From positions 61,768,001 to 61,832,000 of the forward strand of contig JAJNNQ010000075.1 of NCBI GenBank assembly GCA_027886175.1: 64,000 nt of DNA. Direction: 5' to 3'. The translations under genes were made by a program, and so were the position numbers. The notes beneath the pieces were generated by a model. That model was not told the origin of the DNA. It saw only the letters and a list, made by a program, of their open reading frames with translations, and ran no database searches. The stretch comes from Phylloscopus collybita (Eukaryota; Chordata; Aves; Passeriformes; Phylloscopidae). Positions within the stretch are counted from its first letter, which is position 1; the number at the start of each line of letters is the position of its first letter. Positions 48,601 through 61,864 of the stretch are shown one piece after another.

Positions 48601-51600
48601 TTTAATTGCACCACATGTGAAATTTCCTAATTCACAAAGGTTCGAAGTGAAACACATTACCTTATTAAAGCTATTTTTAAAATTGCCTTGAAAAGGGCTG
48701 GAAAAACCTAAGTGTCCTAGGATAGTCAAGAGGCCATTCAAGAAAGTGAAATGCCCTCAGCTTATTTTTGTGTTCTCCCAAAACAAAAGTGTTTTGTTCT
48801 GGTTCACTTTATTTCAAACTAAAAAAAAAGATGCTTTCCACACACCTACTTAAACTTGCTCTAAGATGAGAAGGGAACTTCAAAGAGAGGAGATGCCTGG
48901 AAAATGGTCACTTAAAAGCTTTTCCTGCCTGCCCCTCTACTGCTAGCTGCTCCTGGCTGGCTGAGCAGTACCCAGTTGTGTGCTGACGTGGTCAGGACAC
49001 CAGAGGATCAGGCAGTGCCCTGGAAGAAAGGTCCATGTGAAGTCTGAATGTAGGTGTGTTTCAGTGGTGCTGCAGGCTTTGTGCAGTGGGGGAGAAAACC
49101 CAATCCACTATTGTAGTGTTTTATAAGCAGTACCTACTGCTGCTTTGCTTTTGATATTAGGTACTTGGCTATTAATGTGAAGTTTCTATGAGGCTTCCCT
49201 TCTATTGTATTTTATAGATGCCAGTGGAAGTCTGGCTCACTGGGACAGATGACTGAGGATTCAGTCCTCTTCTCAAATGGTGAGATGTGTCCTGTAGCAT
49301 TTGCTGGCCACATTTGCCTAGGTCTGGGGGTGGTGAACACTGCTATGGGACTGCTTTTTTTTGTAAGTAATACTCTAATTCATTTAATAATGCAAATGTG
49401 GTCCCAGCAGTACAGCTTTACTGCATAATGACTAATCTCTGTCACAGCAGGATGCTGAGAATGAGTTTCTCTGGGAAGCTGTGGGTATGCATAATGAACA
49501 GCTATCCCTAATAAAGTCTTTTTAATCAGAAGTGTTTCTCAGATCAACTGAGTTAAATGAGTTTGCACTTTGTAAATACAGGGGTCAAAGTCTCTGACTT
49601 GTATAAAACACCACATTTACTGTGAAGTCAGTGAACATTTAAATACATTGACATCCTGGCCCTAAGAGTGAACTCCTACACTCATGTGTGACAGGAAAGC
49701 CCATGTCACTCTACACTGCCTCCAGTGAATGAGTACAGAGTGTGTGATACTGCTTTTTGTGCACATATTTCACTTTCCCCCTAATGACCTGTGAATACAA
49801 GTCACAGCCAAGGACTCTGTCACTATATTTCAAAATATGAAAAAAAAATTAAAAAGAGAGAGATATTTCAAAGATACAACTTTAGGAAAGCTTCATCTGG
49901 AATTCATACCTTATTAGATGCCAGGGAACCCAGACTTCCATCAGAGTGTGTCTCTGTTGATTGCACCTCTGCAGGGAGATCCCTCTGAAAGCAAGCAGGA
50001 CTCCTGAGATCTGGTGTTCACAGGACCTCCTGTTTAATAAAAACAGCTCGACTTCCAGTTTGGGATTCATACAAATATGACCACTAGAAAAATCTGCCCT
50101 GGGAGTCTGGGCCATTGCAGTTGTTCTTATGCATTAAAAATCACTTCAGCAACATATTTTGTGTTTGAGATGCTATATTCCCTCATGGATTTGCATTTGA
50201 ATGTCACAGCATTACAATCAGATGTGAGAATCAGTAAGTAAAATGCAAAGTTTGCCCTTGATGGCCATCCTGAGTATCAAAGCCCATATTTTTTTATAAA
50301 TACCTAAACAACAACATTATACATAAAATATAGGTAGAGCACAAATCTAACAGACTGATATTTTATTCACAGGATCACCACCAAGGAAATGAATCTGTGC
50401 TTCTTAATATGATCACTGACTTAACAAGATTGTGCAGGCTTACCTCAAATTGAGGTGTAACTTTCTCTTATTGTCTTGTGAAGAGAAGGTAAGCCTGTCT
50501 TGTGCTCCAGTAAGTATTATAATCTAAATTCTCTGTACAGATAGACTCACGAGAGTATGATACTCTTTTTCCTTGACTGTTTCTTTGTAAACTACAGAGA
50601 TAAGAGAAGCCAGTCATAAAAATTCAGACCTTATTGTGGCTCAGGCCACTTTGCAAAATAGGCTGGAAACATATTTTTATGTTTTATGTAATTTTTTTTC
50701 TACATATTTAATGAAGTAAGAAAGACAAGTTCTTTTCAAAGATGTAAATAGATGTGCTGGAGTGGTTAATAATTTCTGCTACTTCCAACATCATTTGCAA
50801 ATATTGTTCCCCTAGAGTTTCACACCAAACCAGTTTGGGTAAAACCCTAAGCCTCTAAATTTTCTCTCTTAACTTTTTGATCACACACAATCTCTCTGTC
50901 AGAGGGAAAGCCCACCCAAGGATGTCACACTGACTCTGCAGCTGTACTGTATAAGCACAGCAGCTACTACTCCCTCTTAGGGGTGGAAACACTCCAGTCT
51001 TCTCATGGAAATCCAGCATAGAAAATGTCTTCTGTGAAAAAAGGGGTTTGTCTTTATTTTCTGGCTATGATAATACGATTCATTTCTCCTCACATACTTG
51101 TCCAGTTAAATTTTTAATTATTACAAATCCATGTCTTACTTCTCTGGTGTCAGAGATTAATGAAGCAAGTCACTGCTAGGATGGGAAACACAGGGTAATG
51201 TGTGGAAGACCTGATAAAAACACATCTACATGCGGTGACACGAAGAGTCCATAAAAGAAAAACAAAGGGTTCTGGGTTCCTTCTGGTAATACTTCATGGT
51301 AATACTTCAAGTGTGAACCTTGTGTGAGGACTGTTTGACAAGACCAGATCATTTTGCTCAAATTTTTAACCAAGTGTTCTGCACCTAAATCTCCTTTCTG
51401 TCATGCTGTGTGAGAGTGTATATGAAAACTACAGCAATGTGTCACCTAATATGATGTTCTTCCTCTTCAAGGAAATCTGTGAGGGACTACTAAGTAAGGC
51501 TCAGAGAAAATATCATTATAGATTAAAAATCTGGAGTACTTTAGCTTGTTGGAAAATTGGATGTGGGATGTTCATGACAGTAAAAATTAACCTTATTAAG

Positions 51601-52999
51601 CTCATGAATAGTATTTGATTATTTCTATTTAAGCACAATCACTATACATTTACTTAAATGTTAAAAAAAATATGGAAGGAGAGACAAAGAGAACTTATTC
51701 CAGTTTCCCCATTCAAACTTTTATCTGACTGAGAAGAGCTGATATACCTTCAAGGGAAAATGGATTTAAAACAACTCTTTCGTGAAAGTGGTAATTGATA
51801 AACTGGTCTGATTTCACAGCCATTCTCAGGAGCTCTCTGAACACTGTCTGAAAATGAAATTGGATGTTAAGGATATTTCCTATAAAGGAATCACCTCAAT
51901 TTTGTCATCGGACTTATATGGCCTAAATTAATTTGTTTGGCAAAGTGTTAGCTGAAGTACAGTAATTTGTAATGTTGATATTTTTGTCTTCACAAACACA
52001 CAATCCATGTAGTTTAAATTGCCACTGAAGCATAAATCACAGGCTTTCAGCATCCCCTGCTGAGGATGTACATGAGGTATATACGTATATGACGTGTATA
52101 CGTTAAATGTCTATACTCATACAGTAGATTAAATTTCATAATAAACAAGATCCAATATGCTTTGGGAAATACACTCTCTAAGGAGAGTGCAGCTTGAAAA
52201 ATTATATCCCTTATCAATATGCTTAAAGACTGTCACTGTGAGGAAAAGGCCCAGACATATGTTTTAAGGAAATCTGTCTCTGCTCTTCCTTGTAAAGACC
52301 AGCCTGTTCACAGCATGGCCAGAACAGCCAGTGTCCCTGGGGTGGCTGATGATCAGAGTGTCCCTGGCAGGAAACCTGCAGCTGAACAGGGAAACTTTGC
52401 CCCACTCTTGATGGGAGGGGAAGAGAAAAAAACCAGGGTAAACCAGACAGCATTTGGCTGTTTGCTGAGGGATGCTCCTTGCAAGGAGATCCTCAATTCT
52501 TATTGATGCTTTCATAAAGCTTATGCCTTTATAAGCTTTATATAGCTTTATATAGGAGTCTCAGAAGTTGGGAAAATTGCCTTGGTTCCACTTTCAGGAA
52601 GTGGTAACACAGAATTCCTTGGCTAAAAAAATTTAATTTCTTTTTTCTTTTTTTTTTTTCATCTCCTAGGGACTGAAACAAATACTCATTTGAGATCCTA
52701 GAGAATCACAACCCTTAACAACTATCATTTCTGTGACAGGAATTTTGGAGAGAAGGCTCAGATAGCACAAAACAAGAGCAACAAGAGCAACAAGAAATTT
52801 TTCATATCTGTTCTGCAAGCATCCTGTAAAGCACTAGAAGTTGTTGGTAGTAAGTGCCTTGCTGGCTGCTGGCTGCACAACTCTGAGCTCTGCCTCTGCA
52901 CACCCTGGCTGTTTTCAGTGTAGTGGCTCAGTTTTTTCATTTGATTTTTTTTTGCTTTCTCAGGATGGATTCTTTTTCAGGTTCTCTGAGATAACTTCT
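45670..52999. other. Intergenic stretch, no gene recognised
   Basis: Unique sequence with a possible plus-strand exon (46259-46353), a motif cluster (46785-46806), an inverted repeat (50435-50497), and an AT/CpG palindrome (52079-52090). The region 46780-47470 has the texture of conserved non-coding sequence. Open frames up to 126 codons, including 52219-52506, match no family I know. Confidence 0.45.
50435..50497. repeat. Inverted repeat, 11-bp arms, 41-nt loop
   Basis: CAGGCTTACCT (50435-50445) pairs perfectly with AGGTAAGCCTG (50487-50497). The left arm also overlaps a small palindrome ACCTCAAATTGAGGT (50442-50456), so two foldings compete. The stem is too short for a typical microRNA precursor. 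Confidence 0.8.
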
Positions 53000-55900
53000 T
53001 TTAGCTAATCTGATCTCTGAAACACTCTGAAAAACAGTACCCAAAGGCAATGTGAAGAAGACAGCACAAGCACAGTCGTTCTGCTCCTGTTTAACACAAT
53101 GAGACAAGAGAGCTCTCTTGCTGGAATGTTCACATCGTTTGAAAACGTGTTCTTGGAGTAGCTTAATCTCAAGAGATATAACATGGCAGTTATATCTTCA
53201 CCCCTAAGCTACTGTGAACCAGTACCACACCCTGAACTGCCTTTGTCATGGACCTCTGCATTACAGATGTGAATATTTTAAAATTGCCACTCCTCAACAA
53301 TTTGAACACAACTCGTCTCAGTTTTACTCAGATCACAGTGATAGCATATATTGGCTGGATGCAGTATTATTCTAGGTTTTTAATGAAATATACCCAGTAT
53401 GGGAGATAACCAATAGCAACAACAGCTTTAGATAGAGAATGGTGTTCCCCTTTGAAATATTACAGACTTTGTCCAACTTCTTCAAATTGTGTTATAAAAG
53501 CAAGTAAACGTTCACATTTAAAAATACCTTCACTGTTTTATTGCCTATTTCATGCTCACCATAGTCTTTTTTTATTAAATATGAACTGTATACCTTGTAC
53601 AGAAAGCTGTGCTCTTCGGGAGAGGAAGCAATTTCCAATTATGTATTCCTCATAACAAAAATATTAGAGTGATAATGGTTCCTACATTTAAATTGTGAGA
53701 TAATGTGCACTGTGAGATTAAAAAATCCTCACAACGATGCCAAAGGCAGAACATTTCAAAAGAAAAATGTTCTCTCTAACAATCCGTCTGTGAAACTGAG
53801 GGATGATAACTCTTGACAGTTTTCTCAGGCTGGGATGTATGGAGCCTTGGTTAACTATGAGGAAGAATGACAAATCTGAACACGTGCACTCTCTTTCCAA
53901 TTCTCTCTGTGTTGCAAAGGGCTGAGTGTTTTTAGTGGGACTGTTTTCCTTTCTTATCTAGTTATATTCCAACTACTCCAGGACACACTCTGGAACGTGT
54001 GACACTTCAGGAACTGCGTTTGCCTTCTGCAGCAGGCCGTGGTGGTGCCACAGGCTCCATCCCAATCATCCCTCACTGTCTTCTGCTCTCTAGGGAACTG
54101 TTTTGGCTGCTTTATCCTTCCATTGAGTGCACTGTGTTGTTTCTTACAAAGCTGTAACATCTTTTTTGGATAATAATATTAAAAAATGTATGTATAAAAC
54201 ACAGATATGACATTTGGAGTTTTACTGGTTTTCCCAGTGTTAATAGTAGCAGATGGTGGAAATAAATTTGCTATTAATTTACTTCCACGTCAAACACTCA
54301 ATATAATTAAGTGGAGTGTCATCTAAACTCTGATTACTTACTTTCAAATTAAAATCATGTGTTAAACAGACTCCTAATTATCATGCTAATACCTGCAAAA
54401 TGCTGTTTTCAGTTTCTAAGCTCCACAGTCTTTTTAGTATCAGACTTCAAAGTCTCCTGGCAGGAATTATGGGTAGGAAGGTCAGGACTTAGAGCTAGAT
54501 TTGTTTAATACTATCCTTCATGTGGGAGCACTCATTTGGGTTGTTAATTCCCTTTGCTAAATTTCACACACACAACAAAGCATGACTATCAGTGTTATAC
54601 TTGGGTACCATTTGCTCCAGATGCACATTAGAAAAAAAAAAAAAAGAAGTGCTATTCTCCCTAATACCAATAGAAATTACCTAAGTGCACCACAGGCGTG
54701 ATTTAAAACCTTAACCACAGTACATATCTGTGCTTATATTCAAGAAAAAGCTCTATTTGTGTTAGTGTTAATTAAAGCCAAATTAGAAGAACAGAAAAAC
54801 AAACCTGACTGAGGAAATCATCATGCATGCCACTTGCTTTGTAATTGTGCACATACCTAATTATCCTTCCATAGAGAAGAAACAGAAAGAACTCTCAAGC
54901 CCTTTTGCTTATTATCTGCTTTAGTACAACATTCTTCTTCTATGAGCTATTGCATCCAAACTTGTTTTCAATGTTTCAAGCTGCTCAAAATTATTTATTT
55001 TTTTTTCTCTTGGGGAAATCTCTGTTCAGTATTTTACAGGCTGACCAAAAACATGTTTCCAGATACTCACCCAGCCTTTTTTATTCCTCTGAGTAATCTA
55101 ATCCTTCCTGTGTCTGCTGCTGGACTTCAATATAGGATTATTATATGTGGTTTTACAGCCTGAAAACTAGATATAGGATTAGCCATTTTAGCTCAGTCCT
55201 AGCTGATAAATTGTGAAATAGTAATAGGAAAAGAAACCTTTTTCCAGGCAATAATTTTCCACATAAGAAATCTCTCTAGAAATATTGTTGCCTCAAATAA
55301 CAGAAGAAAATCACAATTGCTTTAACTGGGAGGGAGGATGATCCATGCAAAAATTCTTTCTCATTAAATATCATCATACTTCATTAGCAGAAAGTTCTTG
55401 TGCCTCCATAGCACAGCAAAAAGCAACCCACAGGCAGAAGCTCTTTTCAACAAGGGGAGGAAATAAGAAGATGCAAAGTTTTAAGAAAACTAGCCATACA
55501 GGGCTTTGGCCAGCCTGCCAGTAGTAGCCTGAGGACAGTCTGTGTAGGTGGTCCAGAAGCAGCTCTGGGAAAATTTTCCAGAATGTCTCACACAGTGTTG
55601 GGTGATCTGCTTTTATATAAGTGGGCCCTGGAATTCCTGGCAGCCCTACATTCAAAGATAGCAAAAAGACTTAGCTTCTAGTTTGGAGATTAAATAATTT
55701 AAATTTTGTCATTTGCAAAATTGTAACCTCAGTGGAGTGTGGTAAAGCCCTGCTGGAGGCTACCTAGTGTCCACCTTAAACCCTGTATATTGTAGCAGCA
55801 TATACAGGGGCACATCAGCAGATGAGGGGCTCAGAAAACATCACATCCAGTCATCTTCAATACCTCCCTCTAGGCCTTCATAAATGATGCTCAGCAAAAC

Positions 55901-56010
55901 AAACCAAGTTTATTTTAATCCAAACTGTACTCAGTCAAAAATAAAACAAAACCTGCAGTTCTTCAGACCACTGAAATGATTCATGTAAGACAATTCTTTT
56001 TATTAGAGAT

Positions 56011-56070
56011 ACAAACATGTGAATATTTATTTATGTAAATACAAACATGTAAATATTTAAATACATACAA
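56011..56070. repeat. Imperfect 30-bp tandem duplication
   Basis: ACAAACATGTGAATATTTAT and ACAAACATGTAAATATTTAA begin the two copies; a shorter third remnant follows. Confidence 0.75.
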
Positions 56071-57050
56071 AGATGTAAAAATATTTGCTGAACTCAGGAA
56101 TGGGACCAAAACACCTCTCTATCAAAGCAATAAGTTTCCAGGTAATGAAGACTAGTATCACACCTCTGACTTGCCTTTGTGTGGGAGGGCATTTGCACAA
56201 ATGGATCAGAATGATCACAATACTCAGAAGTGGAGGAGAACACTGGGGTTAAAGGTATTACCTAAATGATACAGAGTGAAATCAGCAACTACTTGAAATA
56301 AAATTACATTGAAAAGATGGATATGCTTTTGAGACCTAGATGTACAAATTTGTGGTAAGTGTGAGAAGCTACATATACACCGTGATACATTGGCCCTGCC
56401 AACTTATGAGTGGTTCTCAAATTCTTGAACAAACTGGATGAAAATACAATATATTCTTTACCTTCAATTTTTTGTCAATGAGATGGAAATGGAAACAAAT
56501 GTATGACATTGTACTTTAATTGAAAATGTAACTGTACTTGCCTTGAAGGAACTCTGTTGCTTAGGAAAGCAACAGAGGAATATCACAACATCTCATGATA
56601 GAAAATGACAGTTCCATTATGTGGCTGCCGGAAAAGAAAACAGGACAGAAAAAAATAACATCTCTGACAGATAAGAAGCCTCCTTGTTTGTGAATATTGT
56701 ATTTTGCCTGGTTATTATATTCACTCTGTGGGTTGAGGAGATTGATCAAAAAGTTCAGACAAAACTTGATGCAGCAATTTAGGAAATAACAAAATGTGCC
56801 AACCCACTCTGCACTTTGTCTGTGGATAACAGCTCTCTAGTGCAAAGCAAAGCTGGCAGGACAGAAGTGTTGGCTCACAAATTCTGTGCAAAACCAGACT
56901 TCTTAAACTAAATTCTAACTACTGGACTTCGTATTACCTTCAGTCTTGAGGGTTCATATATATCCCTGTCTCCACAGGAGGGCTGGATTGATGCACTGGG
57001 GGAAGGTGGCAGGGAGCAAGGAGTTACCTTCCTCTTTCTACAGAAAGGGC

Positions 57051-57076
57051 ACAGGACAACTGGACAGGACAACTGG
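57051..57076. repeat. Perfect 13-bp tandem duplication
   Basis: ACAGGACAACTGG occurs twice head to tail. Confidence 0.9.
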
Positions 57077-59014
57077 AGCCCCATAACTTAGAACTACAAA
57101 TGACCAAACTCAGATGTGCAGGATCATCAACAATTTTCAGGCATTGAAGCATGGTCTTAATCAATATTTGCTCAGAGTTAAAAAAAAAAAAAATAAAATC
57201 CATTGTCTGGAATAAATTATTGTTTGTGAAGAAGGAAAGATGTGAAATCTCTTTGTATAGCATAACAATGTAAATCTTTAAATAGGATAGGAGCAGGGGA
57301 AATAATACACCATGGGGAAAAATGGGGATTATGGAAGAAGAGAGTTCAAAGAAAAGGTCATGGTCAAGGTTTTACTTAGCGTCTTGCCTTTTAAAATTCT
57401 ATATGGAATTCAGAAATATTTATAAGCATACACAGTTTTGCTGAAAGGGTTTAAGGAGAAAAGATGTTTGGGGAAAAACAATTGGGCAAGAGAATTTGAA
57501 GCAATCAGAGATCTCTGTGATCAGAGAAGACGTCATATGTAACAGGGAGCAGACAGGGCAAGACTGAGGATTTCAGAGGGATAATGTGATGAGTGAGAAC
57601 AACTCATGTCCATACCAGCTGAGACTCAGCATCTTTGCAAGGTAGGTCACCTCTGTTTTACAATGCTTAACTTGGATTTGGAGCCCAAAGATATGAAAAC
57701 TTTAGATTTCTTTAATCTTCCCATCCTATGACTCAAAAGACACTTTATCAGGTACCTTCTTGTCAAATGAGACATAAATCAATGGAGCCATCACAAAATG
57801 TAAACCCTAAACCAGATTATCTCAGGCTCCAACGCTCAAGAAAATTTTTGGGCTTTAATATGATTATCTTTTTACAGCTATTATACATATAAATACTAAA
57901 TTATTGCCATATTTATTCAATTCTGTTGGTTAATATATTTCATAACTGTGTATAATATTCAGTTTGCCACTAATCTTATTTAGAATTCAGTCTTACTCAG
58001 AAAGAAGCACATGACTTAGCAAAATAAACACTTAACCTGTTTAAGTCTCTTAGACACAAAAAATAATCTTTAAGTTTTGAATGGACAAAATATATACAGG
58101 CTAGAAGCAGAAGGACATCCATGTACTGAAAATTAAAATATTCATGTAATAATGTACTTGTAAGTATCAAGTAAGGATTAAAGTAACTGGAAAGAAAGGG
58201 AAAAAAAGGAACTCTCTATGAGGAAAATTCTGAACTAACCAGTAGGCTGTCTGTACAAATAGCATCCTTAAAAATGTAGGCTGAGGTTTTCACTTGGAAC
58301 TGAACAGTGATGTGAAATAATGATAAAACCCCTATTAGTCATTCTTTGTTTATCAGAGCTTCTTCAAACATACTGTCAAATTGCATCTGATGATCTCCTT
58401 TGAAAAAAGGTATAGTTCTGGACAAATAGATATAACACAATGCAGAATAATAGTGATGCAGAAAATAGAAAAAAAAAAAAGCCCATCAGGCATTTTACAA
58501 AGATGCATGAAGATGAGTTATTTTTAATATATGGAAAGATTTGGATACAATTATCTATAATAAAATAGGGAAGGTACATCCTGTTTCTATGTCATAAAAA
58601 CAAAACCAAAAAAAAAAAAACAGAAAGGGAAAAATCTGCCTAAGAGGCTGCTGATTCTTTTCTTTTTTTTCCGTTTCATGAACACCCACCTAAAATTTAT
58701 TCAATTTGTTTTTCCAACTGCTGTCCTGAAAATGGTACAATAAATTCTCAACATTCATAAGAGGATTTTTGTAGTGTACTGGGGCTACAATAAATTGATT
58801 CACATCATAGATAACTAGGCATGTTGAACACTTGCAAAAGTAACGAAAAAAATGCCACTTTCTTTACCGCAGTTCAGAAGAAAGCCTTCAGAAGATGCAA
58901 ACAATCAAAGATTTTCTCCAAGAGAAGTATAACAATTTCTATTAGCCTGGGATAACTTCTGCAATGCTTGTTATGTCTAGGGAAAGATTAGATTTATTCT
59001 AATTTATTCTAAGA

Positions 59015-59166
59015 GTTCTCTGAATCTCTGGGAGTGTTCAAGGACAAGTTTGATAGGGCTCTGAGCAACTTGGTCTAGTGAAGTCATCCCCGTCCATGGC
59101 AGGGAGGTTGGAACTAGATGATCTTCAAGGTCCCTTCCAGCCCAAGCCATTTTATGATTCTATGAT
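59015..59166 (+). mobile_element. CR1 LINE 3' tail
   Basis: Plus-strand CR1 end with GGGAGTGTTCAAGGACAAG, TTGGAACTAGATGATCTTCA, GGTCCCTTCCAGCCCAAGCC and an intact terminus ATTCTATGATT. It is the best preserved CR1 3' end in the window. Confidence 0.95.
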
Positions 59167-61321
59167 TAAATTAAGGAAAATAAAATTTTCCTGTATGTGA
59201 TGGAAATAGCAAGTAGGAAAACACAGTTTCTTCACAGATCTAAGGAGAAAAAAAGGGTCTCGTTAAAAAAAAAAGAAAAAAGATCATGTTTAAAACATTT
59301 TCTTAGCATTTTATAGAACATTGACACAGTACAAGAAAATCTGTGTTTACTTCCTAACAGATGCTACATATTCAAAAGCGGGTCAGAAAATATTGTTCAG
59401 ATACAAATTTTTATACAGAAAGTTACAAATATACAAGACAGAGATCATGACTCTTACATATCCTAAAGCTAATCATGACTATGCCATATTTTTTTTATTC
59501 ACATTGATGACTTTTATCAGGAATTTGGAAAAGATTGTGATAACAATTTCGTTGGTATACATCTGGAAAAATAGGAAAGAATTATTAGAGATTATATAAT
59601 TCAAATATGGCCATAAGAAGCTGGGTCAATAGTTTTAGAGCTTACCTGCTAATACTTTAGATGGTTTTGTACTGTATTATAAAATAAGAATGCTGTGTTT
59701 ATTATAATTTAGTCATTCCTTCTACTAAAAACTGAAGATGACTAATGTTTGATGCAGTTGGATGCAGTTGGAGGCAGGCTGTAATAAAGTCCAAGTAAAT
59801 AACACCATTTTTTGTTGGGTTTTTTTGGCTCCAGTGTGAAAGCACCTTTTCCAGTTTCCCCCAAGGCTAAAGGTTTATCCTTTTGTTGCCATCCTTATCA
59901 TTGCCCTGGTGTTCAAAAGGTAGAACAGTCCTCAGGGTAACACCACTATTTGCAGACTGTTATAGACCCCCTGCCTCCCTGGGCATGTGTTTTTTTCCCC
60001 TGATACTCACCTGAGCACATCCTGCTGCAGTGACCTTGGGCTCACTGCAGGCTTAGGCAGGAAAGACTCCCTTGCTGGAGACCTGTGGTGGAAAAACTTC
60101 TCATTAAGAATAAAGTTTTGCCATCTGTCACAAACCTCACCTGACAGCTGAGTCAAAATGCCTTGGCTTCCTCAGATCCTCAGCACTTCCAAGTCAGGTA
60201 ATAACTAATGACAGTCAGAAAAAAAAAAAAAAAAAAAAGCCATTGAAAACTGAATAATTTAAAGCCTGTCTCACAAAGTGTTAAACACAAAGCAGAGATG
60301 TGTGCAAGTAGAAGTTGTCTCAGCAGCTGTCGTTTACCTTGCTTGCTTGCTTGCTGTGTGGTTTTGGGTGACTTGGTAGCCTTAGGCACATGAATAGTCT
60401 AGGAATGATAGGCAGTTCCCCAGCTTGGTGCAGCTGGTTTCTGCACAAGGCATGTATGCAACTCTTCAGTGTAGATCTCTCAACTTCTATAGCACTTTTC
60501 TGTTTGTTTGTTTGTTTTTCTTAAGGGAATATGTTATAGTATGAGAAATATAAATGAAATGCAAACACACTGAGGTGGGTGACAGAACATTTCAGTCCCC
60601 CATACCTGGATTTTATGCCATTTCATGAGCATCACAAAGCCTTTCTACGGCTTGGCTCTCAGGGTTGTGAGGAGTGAAGTGAGCTGACACTGCAGAGGGG
60701 TGGTGGGATTAGAGGGCAGGGTTACACCTACGGTGGGGAAGAGGCAGAGGAGGTTGTTCTGCACTGGGGAGGGGGTGAGGTGATGGGGGAAAGGGATGGA
60801 GCAGGGCTTGTTATGGATATCAACAAGAAAGGTTAGAAAATTAAATAACTTCACAAAATAGCAGGTTTTGTATAATAAGAGGAATATATATGCAGTGAGT
60901 ATGTTTTATATCCGTTCAGATGCTGGGCACTCTTGTGCTCATGCAGCATCTGATGGAGCCAGATGGATTTCCCCAAGGAATTCCGTGCAGAGCATCCTGT
61001 CCATGACATTCTCCCATCCTCCCCCTTTTGATTCTTTGAGCTAATATAGGATTTTTTCACAGGAAAACTCTGTTCCCGAAGGATGCTCACAGAACTTTTT
61101 GCTGCATGGTTAGATACAGGCAAGGCCACGTAGGAGGCAAAGTTGCTGTTACAGTGTGGGAGCTGCCCACAGGCAGCTCTGTGACTGTGATGCAGGTGAG
61201 GTGACCCTGGAGGCAGGGGATCTGTGCAACCTGGCACAGCCCAAGGATCCTGCTGGGCAGGCAGCTCAGCACCCTCCTGCACCTGCTTGGCATTACAGTG
61301 ACAGGGCTCACACAGAAATAT
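59167..61321. other. Intergenic stretch, no gene recognised
   Basis: Unique sequence with a 10-bp duplication (59751-59770), a poly-A run (about 60221-60238) and TTTG repeats (about 60502-60519). A 72-nt minus-strand open segment with good splice signals lies at 60011-60082. The 158-codon minus-strand frame at 60851-61327 has no recognisable domain. Confidence 0.5.
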
Positions 61322-61452
61322 GATCACACAGAATAGGCTGAGTTAGAAGGGACCAGAAAGATCAAGTCCACCTCTTAAGTGAATGGCCCATACAGGGATC
61401 AAACTGTGACCTTGGTGTTGTTAACATCATGCTCCAAGCAGCTGAGCTAATC
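61322..61452 (-). mobile_element. tRNA-Ile-derived SINE with CR1 tail (passerine type)
   Basis: Read on the minus strand, 61452 to 61383 follows tRNA-Ile from the D-arm (TTAGCTCAGC, A box) through a decayed anticodon region (CACCAAGGTCA) to the T-arm (AGTTTGATCCC, B box) and TGGGCCA. It runs directly into the CR1 3' end (ACTTGATC..TTCTAACTCAGCCTATTCTG). This tRNA-Ile head plus CR1-X tail is the structure I know from zebra-finch TguSINE1. It has decayed at many positions, so it is not a functional tRNA gene. Confidence 0.8.
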
Positions 61453-61864
61453 ACTCACTCCTCCATGGGCAGCCCTCTCCCAGGCAGGAGAGCTGTGCTC
61501 CACCCCCTGATCCAAACAAAAATCACCTTTCTCAATAGTTTAGTAAGTTACAGATTATCTGAGTGGGCTGTCTGGCTAACAGTCTTCCAGTGGCTTGGAA
61601 TGTTATCTCCATCCCACAGACACCAATGCAGCTGGTGTGGGTGGCTCCAATGTAGGGCTGCTCACACTAATGAATGGGCTGCTCCAGCCCTGTGTACAAG
61701 GCCCAGTAGAACAGGGATGTTCAGAATTGCCAGCTCCTTGAACACAATGCGTTCTACAAAACACTCAGTGAAGAAGTTAAGGCAACAGAGAAGTGAATAG
61801 GAGAGTGAAAAGGACATGAAAAGGGGAGAAAAAGTTTCTAGAAGGTAATGACAGACTAGGAAAA
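61453..61864. other. Spacer between SINE and CR1
   Basis: Unique sequence of about 400 bp; nothing recognised. Confidence 0.5.

Larger units (their letters stand above)
53000..59014. other. Intergenic stretch, no gene recognised
   Basis: AT-rich unique sequence with small tandem duplications (56011-56070 and 57051-57076). The 96-codon minus-strand frame at 55374-55664 has no recognised relatives. Confidence 0.5.

Noticed and set aside
52219..52506. A 95-codon plus-strand frame with a protein-like look
   Set aside because: No known relatives and no splice or promoter context; an open frame of this size is expected by chance in 64 kb.
57024..57263. A minus-strand coding exon ending in a GTAACT donor
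   Set aside because: The frame includes a 13-bp tandem duplication and a poly-T run, and resembles no protein family.
60851..61327. A 158-codon minus-strand frame
   Set aside because: No recognisable domain, no promoter or splice support, and atypical composition (rich in His, Cys and Ser). Probably chance in a moderately GC-rich stretch.
61383..61452. A functional tRNA-Ile gene
   Set aside because: Acceptor stem and anticodon loop are decayed and the sequence runs straight into a CR1 tail, so it is a SINE head.
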